A DNA stretch of 10,433 nucleotides. Origin: Cruorifilaria tuberocauda (lineage: Eukaryota > Nematoda > Chromadorea > Rhabditida > Onchocercidae). Below are positions 7,801 to 10,433 of this stretch, piece after piece. Location: assembly GCA_013365365.1 (NCBI GenBank), contig JABVXU010001087.1, positions 1 to 10,433 of the forward strand. The letters are read 5' to 3'. The position numbers and the translations under genes were made by a program. How positions within the stretch are numbered: position 1 is the stretch's first letter; each line of letters starts with the position of its first letter. The notes beneath the pieces are model-generated. The model saw only the letters and a program-made list of their open reading frames with translations, ran no database searches and was not told where the DNA came from.

Positions 7801-10071
7801 ATATCTTCTAACTTTTTTTCTTCATTTGAATTATATCTTATTTTTTTCAAATTTGATTTCAATGTTATATATTAAATATATTCCTTTTTTTTTTAACTTG
7901 CAGCGTCTTAATGCGATTTGCTCATTACGGATAGCAAATTACACATTTTCGGGACAGTATTGGTGTGCTGCGTGTTCGTTTGTGTCACAGGGTTCTCCAG
8001 AATGTTCACCATCACTTGATTCACCTGGTACTACCTATTTAAATGTGCAGGTGCAAGGACCACCAACTCAATCGGATGCCTTACCATCCGTTCAAAAGGT
8101 TTCATCTCTTTGGTTTATAATATTAATTATTACAGCTAGTGAATGTGGTATATTTTCAGTTAACTGTTACTAAAATGTGTTTAAAATAGTATATTCGACC
8201 AATTATTTTTTTTATTCAATTTTTTCATGGGAAATAAACAGTAAGATTTTTTGAAATATAACTAACAAAAATTATGCTTATTTCAATGTTAAGTATACAT
8301 AACAATAATCATCTCTGGCTGTATTGAATTATGAATTTTGGAAACTTGAAAATTCAAACTTAAATGTTTAAAAAAATTTGCAGCTTCCAAGCTCAGACAG
8401 TGCGGTTATTGTGGTTCACTATTGTGCGGAACCGTTACCTAAATTACCTCGTGATGTCGTCTTTTCGGTCGATCAAAATGAGCTACAAATTGGACAAACA
8501 TGGCAAAATTTCCGATTTGAAAGTACTACACAGAATAACACTGTACCAAATTGTCATCTAGCAAAATTACTCATTTCGCCGGTATCTGATTCGGATACCA
8601 ATCGACAAGTGATTCTAAAAGTTCAGAATACATATGGCAGTAAGCAGTAGGTTTTCTCAAACTTACTATGATTAATTGAACTCTCCCAAATTCACAAGAA
8701 AGGATGAAATTTACTTTTGCTTGGAATTAATTAAATATTTGAGATTTGGGATTTAAAAACATATCGGAAATTTTCGGATTCATTTCGGTTTTCAAAATAT
8801 GGTATAACAGCTTAATTAAAAATCGATGTTGGAATGTTGAATTTTAATTACTTCTCTTCCAGTATAACGGTACCGCTTGGTTCTTTATTCGGTGGTCAGT
8901 CAGCAACTATGAGTTCAGTTCCAAGTTGGCTTATGGCATTGTTAATGATGATAATTTTCGGTGTAATGTTATCGCTACTAATGATGTTTTGTATCAAAAA
9001 GAATTTATTCTGTTTCAGAAGTAAGTCAAATAATCTTTCATTGATTATATAATGATTTATCTCACTGTAATTTCCGAATTAAGTGTTTTTTTTGTAGAAT
9101 TTATTTTCAATTTTGTTAAAGATTCTTTTCTTCCAATATCCGATGGATCCACTAGGACTATTCAGACTATTCAGACTAGCAGGTTTCAAGAATCATTGAA
9201 ATTTTGATCGAATTGTTTCTTTTACTAGATTTAACTTTTTCTTTTTCAACAGAAATTTAAAAACAGTACAAATATATTTCAATTTCTAGAGGTGAAACCG
9301 ACAGCAAATTCTTATGACGACAAAAGGAAAAAAGCAAAGTAATTTTCTCCTGTTGAAATTTTTTTCGCATCATTAAAAAAAATTTTTTTTTCATTCAAAA
9401 GAATTTTCGGAAATGCGGAGAAGGTCAGGTGAAAGTTTAATATCGAATTTTCATCATTTAAGAATTTTTTTCATCAACAAATTTAACAAAAATTTTTCAA
9501 TTTTCATTTTTTTTTCTGATCAATTTTTTATCCTTTTTTCCTAATCAATTTTATATCTTCATTTTTTTTAGCATGCGTGAGACGTACCGGGAAGATGGTC
9601 CTCGGTCACTGTACCAAACATCCGGTCAGCCAGCCGAGGTAATACGAAGTGAGAGTAGAACCGACTCTGCTTATCATCTATACCTAAGCAAGGAGGCGGT
9701 TGTTTGATATAATGTCCCCTTTCTTCATCCTATCACCTCTTCCGTTACAATTACCAACTAAAAAAAAAAAGAAAGAAAAAGAGGTTTATCCTATACCTCT
9801 CTAAACTTATAAAAGCAAACAAATGTTAAAATTTAATTTCACATCTATTGCATGCTGTGAAAATTTTAAATTAGAAATGCAACATTTTCTTTTGAACCGA
9901 ATTTTTATTATCGGAAATGGCATATATCATTCTCTCTCCTTACAGCATATACATAAATAAAATCTTGAAATTTTGATAACTTTGACATTTTTACATGAAT
10001 TTCAGTGTCCGCTAGATTATGAGTCAGCCGTGCAAGCAGCCTATTGTGATTCTCGAATGTCCTCTGTTTAA
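4746..10071 (+). CDS. Multi-exon gene: four-Ig-domain type I membrane protein (cell-adhesion/receptor-like)
   Basis: Exons 4746-4842, 4999-5114, 5292-5429, 6251-6430, 6522-6664, 6916-7043, 7245-7501, 7904-8098, 8384-8646, 8863-9020, 9290-9338 and 9572-9707 (or 9572-9638 plus 10006-10071) join in frame to 619 (618) codons; all introns are GT-AG. The product has a signal peptide, Ig-like domains with B/F-strand cysteines at about C76/C137, C204/C244 and C302/C374, a divergent fourth Ig domain (C432, C475), N-glycosylation sequons at N96, N129, N365 and N469, a membrane helix at about 528-550 and a basic-start cytoplasmic tail. This architecture is known from Ig-superfamily adhesion molecules and receptors at the cell surface; the actual ligand and pathway cannot be read from sequence. 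No ortholog is recognised. Exons are clearly richer in G+C than introns. Confidence is high for the gene and the family, moderate for the exact 5' end, two internal donors and the last exon. Confidence 0.9.
4999..5114 (+). CDS. Exon 2: mature N-terminus and start of Ig domain 1
   Basis: The acceptor is a T-run ending TAG and the donor is AAG|gttaca. The exon starts with two bases that complete Gly33 and ends in phase 0, encoding residues 34-71 (QVAQGGGIKVKISDMPF to GTATK). The glycine-rich start is probably the mature N-terminus. The rest would supply the first strands of Ig domain 1, which is divergent at its N-terminal side. Confidence 0.85.
5292..5429 (+). CDS. Exon 3: Ig domain 1, B-strand region with CVDC motif
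   Basis: The acceptor is tatttttcag and the donor CCT|gtaaat, phase 0 at both ends, encoding 46 residues (72-117). It carries C76 (ETIYCVSE), the pair C89/C92 (CVDC) and an N-glycosylation sequon NIT at N96. C76 is the likely B-strand cysteine pairing with C137 in the next exon; the two extra cysteines may form a local disulfide (inference). Confidence 0.87.
5430..6250 (+). other. Long intron in Ig domain 1
   Basis: GT-AG intron of 821 bases, AT-rich, with no open frame that continues the protein. It separates the B-strand exon from the F-strand exon of Ig domain 1. Nothing else recognisable is seen in it. Confidence 0.8.
6251..6430 (+). CDS. Exon 4: end of Ig domain 1 and linker to domain 2
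   Basis: The acceptor is aaatttttcag and the donor CAA|gtaatg, phase 0 at both ends, encoding 60 residues (118-177). It contains the sequon NWT at N129, the F-strand cysteine C137 (ATIMCQAAL) and the strand VIDVRYLKQPHV, a form typical of the junction between two Ig domains in Ig-CAMs. It is isolated by the longest coding-region intron (821 bases upstream). Confidence 0.9.
6522..6664 (+). CDS. Exon 5: first half of Ig domain 2
   Basis: The acceptor is ttatctattag and the donor GTCAG|gttagt, phase 2. It encodes residues 178-224 and the first two bases of Ser225. The Ig signature is B-strand C204 (TLRCAVQSHPP) followed by the C-strand tryptophan W217 (VFRWLKNGV). Two further cysteines, C185 and C193, lie just before the domain core. 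Confidence 0.9.
6916..7043 (+). CDS. Exon 6: second half of Ig domain 2
   Basis: The acceptor is atatgttgtag and the donor TACA|gtaagc. The first base completes Ser225; the exon encodes 226-267 and the first base of Thr268. C244 (GQSIQCSANNG) is the F-strand cysteine matching C204, in the usual xCxAxNxG-like setting of C2/I-set domains. The intron falls inside the domain between strands C and E, a common position for Ig-CAM genes. Confidence 0.9.
7245..7501 (+). CDS. Exon 7: first part of Ig domain 3
   Basis: The acceptor is taaatttgtag. The exon completes Thr268 and encodes 269-353. It shows a classic Ig start: B-strand C302 (INLGCQVEGNPRP) and C-strand W314 (VVFWKLRKSNG), plus an additional C328. 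The donor is uncertain: ATT|gtttgt at 7501 and CAA|gttgca at 7480 are both phase 0. I prefer 7501 because of G at position +5, which gives seven more residues (VAYATNI). Confidence 0.8.
7502..7903 (+). other. Intron in Ig domain 3
   Basis: About 402 bases, GT-AG with the preferred donor. The upstream reading frame stays open for some 20 codons past the donor before a stop at 7565-7567, so retention would truncate the protein before the F strand of Ig domain 3. No other feature is seen. Confidence 0.7.
7904..8098 (+). CDS. Exon 8: second part of Ig domain 3 and linker
   Basis: The acceptor is ttaacttgcag. It encodes residues 354-418 in phase 0. ICSLRIANYTFSGQYWCAAC is the E-F strand signature of an Ig domain, with F-strand C374 preceded by YW and a sequon at N365. 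C359, C377 and C387 are extra. The preferred donor is AAG|gtttca after 8098; an alternative CAG|gtgcaa after 8050 is also phase 0 and would remove 16 residues of linker. Confidence 0.85.
8384..8646 (+). CDS. Exon 9: Ig domain 4 (divergent, membrane-proximal)
   Basis: The acceptor is aaaaatttgcag; the donor AAGCA|gtaggt lies one base before an in-frame TAG and leaves phase 2, restored by the T at 8863 to give His506. Residues are 419-505. C432 (VVHYCAEPLP) fits the B-strand cysteine, C475 (NCHLAKLLI) sits in the E strand, and the F/G region VQNTYGSKHITVPL keeps the NxxG turn but has Leu496 where the F-strand cysteine is expected. The sequon NNT is at N469. It is the last ectodomain module before the membrane. 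Confidence 0.87.
8863..9020 (+). CDS. Exon 10: juxtamembrane stalk and transmembrane helix
   Basis: The acceptor is cttctcttccag and the donor AGAA|gtaagt, phase 1. It encodes 507-558. After the last Ig strand (ITVPLGS) and a short Gly/Ser stalk there is a single hydrophobic segment of about 23 residues from W528 to I550, rich in Leu, Met and Ile, followed by KKN and FR. This positive-inside pattern supports a type I orientation. C549 and C556 near the inner face could be palmitoylated (inference). Confidence 0.9.
9158..9179. repeat. Short tandem repeat ACTATTCAG
   Basis: Two and a half tandem copies of a nine-base unit (actattcag) within the intron between the transmembrane exon and the micro-exon. 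Confidence 0.6.
9290..9338 (+). CDS. Exon 11: basic cytoplasmic micro-exon
   Basis: This 49-base exon has acceptor aatttctag and donor GCAAA|gtaatt. Its first two bases complete Lys559, the next 15 codons encode VKPTANSYDDKRKKA, and the last two bases plus the C at 9572 give Asn575. The KRKK cluster lies about 20 residues inside the membrane. Its small size makes it easy to miss, but both phases fit the flanking exons exactly. Confidence 0.82.
9572..9707 (+). CDS. Exon 12, read-through form: C-terminal tail ending EAVV
   Basis: The acceptor is atttttttag. After completing Asn575 it encodes MRETYREDGPRSLYQTSG onward and reads to TGA at 9705-9707 (residues 576-619). The last 22 residues are polar, with several Ser/Thr/Tyr (RSESRTDSAYHLYLSK), and end AVV, weakly like a class II PDZ ligand. 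An internal donor GAG|gtaata after 9638 keeps phase 0 and allows an alternative last exon at 10006. Confidence 0.78.
9639..10005 (+). other. Alternative intron / 3' UTR of the read-through form
   Basis: In the spliced form this is a GT-AG intron of 367 bases; in the read-through form its first 69 bases code and the rest is 3' UTR. A purine-rich run lies at about 9761-9784 and an AATAAA at 9956-9961 could serve as the polyadenylation signal of the read-through form. Confidence 0.55.
10006..10071 (+). CDS. Exon 13, alternative last exon: tail ending SSV
   Basis: The acceptor acatgaatttcag is a good nematode 3' splice site. Spliced from the donor at 9638 it adds 21 codons, CPLDYESAVQAAYCDSRMSSV-like in composition (start CPLDYESAVQ, end CDSRMSSV), then TAA at 10069-10071. 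The stretch is markedly richer in G+C than its surroundings and has no stop before the TAA. The C-terminus Ser-Ser-Val fits the class I PDZ-ligand form (S/T-x-hydrophobic). This may be the usual or an alternative end of the protein; sequence alone does not decide. Confidence 0.65.
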   Translation, partial: CPLDYESAVQAAYCDSRMSSV

Positions 10072-10433
10072 ATTGTCTTTTCATCCTTCCACTAGAGAAC
10101 AGGCCAAAAAATAAATAAATAAATAAATAATTACCTTTTTTTTCTTCCATGTAAGTCACAAGTTTTCTAATTTGCTTGTTAATTAATTTCAGTTTCATCC
10201 ATTTTTTATATCAAATTGAAAGCTGCAAAACTAAAGAATGAATGAAGCAACAATAAATATGAAATATCAATTGCTAACTATCATTCCATTCATTATAAAT
10301 TTTTATTTTCATCTAACTTCAAAATATCAAAATATTATTCAAACTAATAAAATTATTTTTTTTCTAACTTGCAAAAATTATGGGGAAATTCAAAATTGAA
10401 AATTAAAAAAAAGGTTTTCAGTGAATTTTATTC
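10072..10433 (+). other. 3' UTR and downstream AT-rich DNA
   Basis: Non-coding after the TAA at 10071. Possible polyadenylation signals AATAAA occur at 10110-10127 (overlapping, inside a tandem repeat), 10252-10257 and 10346-10351. I see no start of another gene on either strand before the window ends. Confidence 0.55.
10109..10131. repeat. (AAAT)n microsatellite containing AATAAA
   Basis: About five and a half AAAT/TAAA units in tandem, 38 bases after the alternative stop codon, giving four overlapping AATAAA hexamers. Confidence 0.85.

Noticed and set aside
8384..8650. Stop codon TAG at 8648-8650 as the true end of a secreted protein
   Set aside because: A donor (gtaggt) begins one base after CA at 8646 and joins in phase to the exon encoding a clear transmembrane helix and tail. 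Intron retention could still make a soluble form, but nothing in the sequence favours it.
9908..10198. Minus-strand open frame of 96 codons
   Set aside because: It lies antisense to the alternative last exon and the AAAT repeat; the plus strand shows a consensus acceptor and an in-phase tail, while the minus frame has no domain, and part of it is a repeat translation.
1..10433. Transposase, reverse transcriptase, viral, tRNA, rRNA or CRISPR features
   Set aside because: No conserved catalytic motifs, long terminal repeats, cloverleaf-like sequence or regular spacer array were seen; the direct repeats are microsatellites or short duplications.

Overview
The window looks like a piece of an AT-rich nematode genome, most likely a filarial or other clade III parasitic species. 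The reasons are very AT-rich intergenic and intronic DNA with denser, more GC-rich exons, short introns, and 3' splice sites of the nematode kind (T-run followed by CAG or TAG). The species is an inference. Nothing bacterial is present: no operons, ribosome binding sites, CRISPR, tRNA or rRNA.

The one well-supported gene is on the plus strand, from about 4647 (possibly further upstream) to 9707 or 10071. Joining 12 exons by frame-consistent splice sites gives one uninterrupted reading frame of 619 codons, or 618 with the alternative last exon. It encodes a type I membrane glycoprotein: signal peptide, about four immunoglobulin-like domains (residues about 34-160, 165-265, 270-410 and 425-515), one transmembrane helix (about 528-550) and a cytoplasmic tail of about 69 residues. 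It is a neuronal/epithelial-type Ig cell-adhesion or receptor molecule by architecture; I do not recognise a specific ortholog and give no symbol.

Layout: 1-1880 is AT-rich non-coding DNA with simple repeats. 1882-2479 holds three microsatellite blocks (TG-rich, CT-rich, CA-rich) around a non-repetitive 94-base stretch that ends in a strong splice donor. 3054-3302 holds a possible small upstream exon ending ATGGAG|gtaagt. 3560-4150 holds degenerate repeats and an imperfect palindrome around an (AT)n tract. 4647-4842 is the first firm exon, with a run of Met codons and the signal peptide. 4999-9020 carries the ectodomain and membrane helix, 9290-10071 the cytoplasmic tail. 10072-10433 is 3' UTR/downstream DNA with several AATAAA signals.

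The most interesting observation is at the 3' end. The penultimate coding exon can either read through to a stop at 9707 (tail ending EAVV) or use an internal in-phase donor at 9638 and splice to a short exon at 10006-10071 (tail ending SSV, a class I PDZ-ligand form). The two tails have almost the same length (22 versus 21 residues) and both look like coding sequence.
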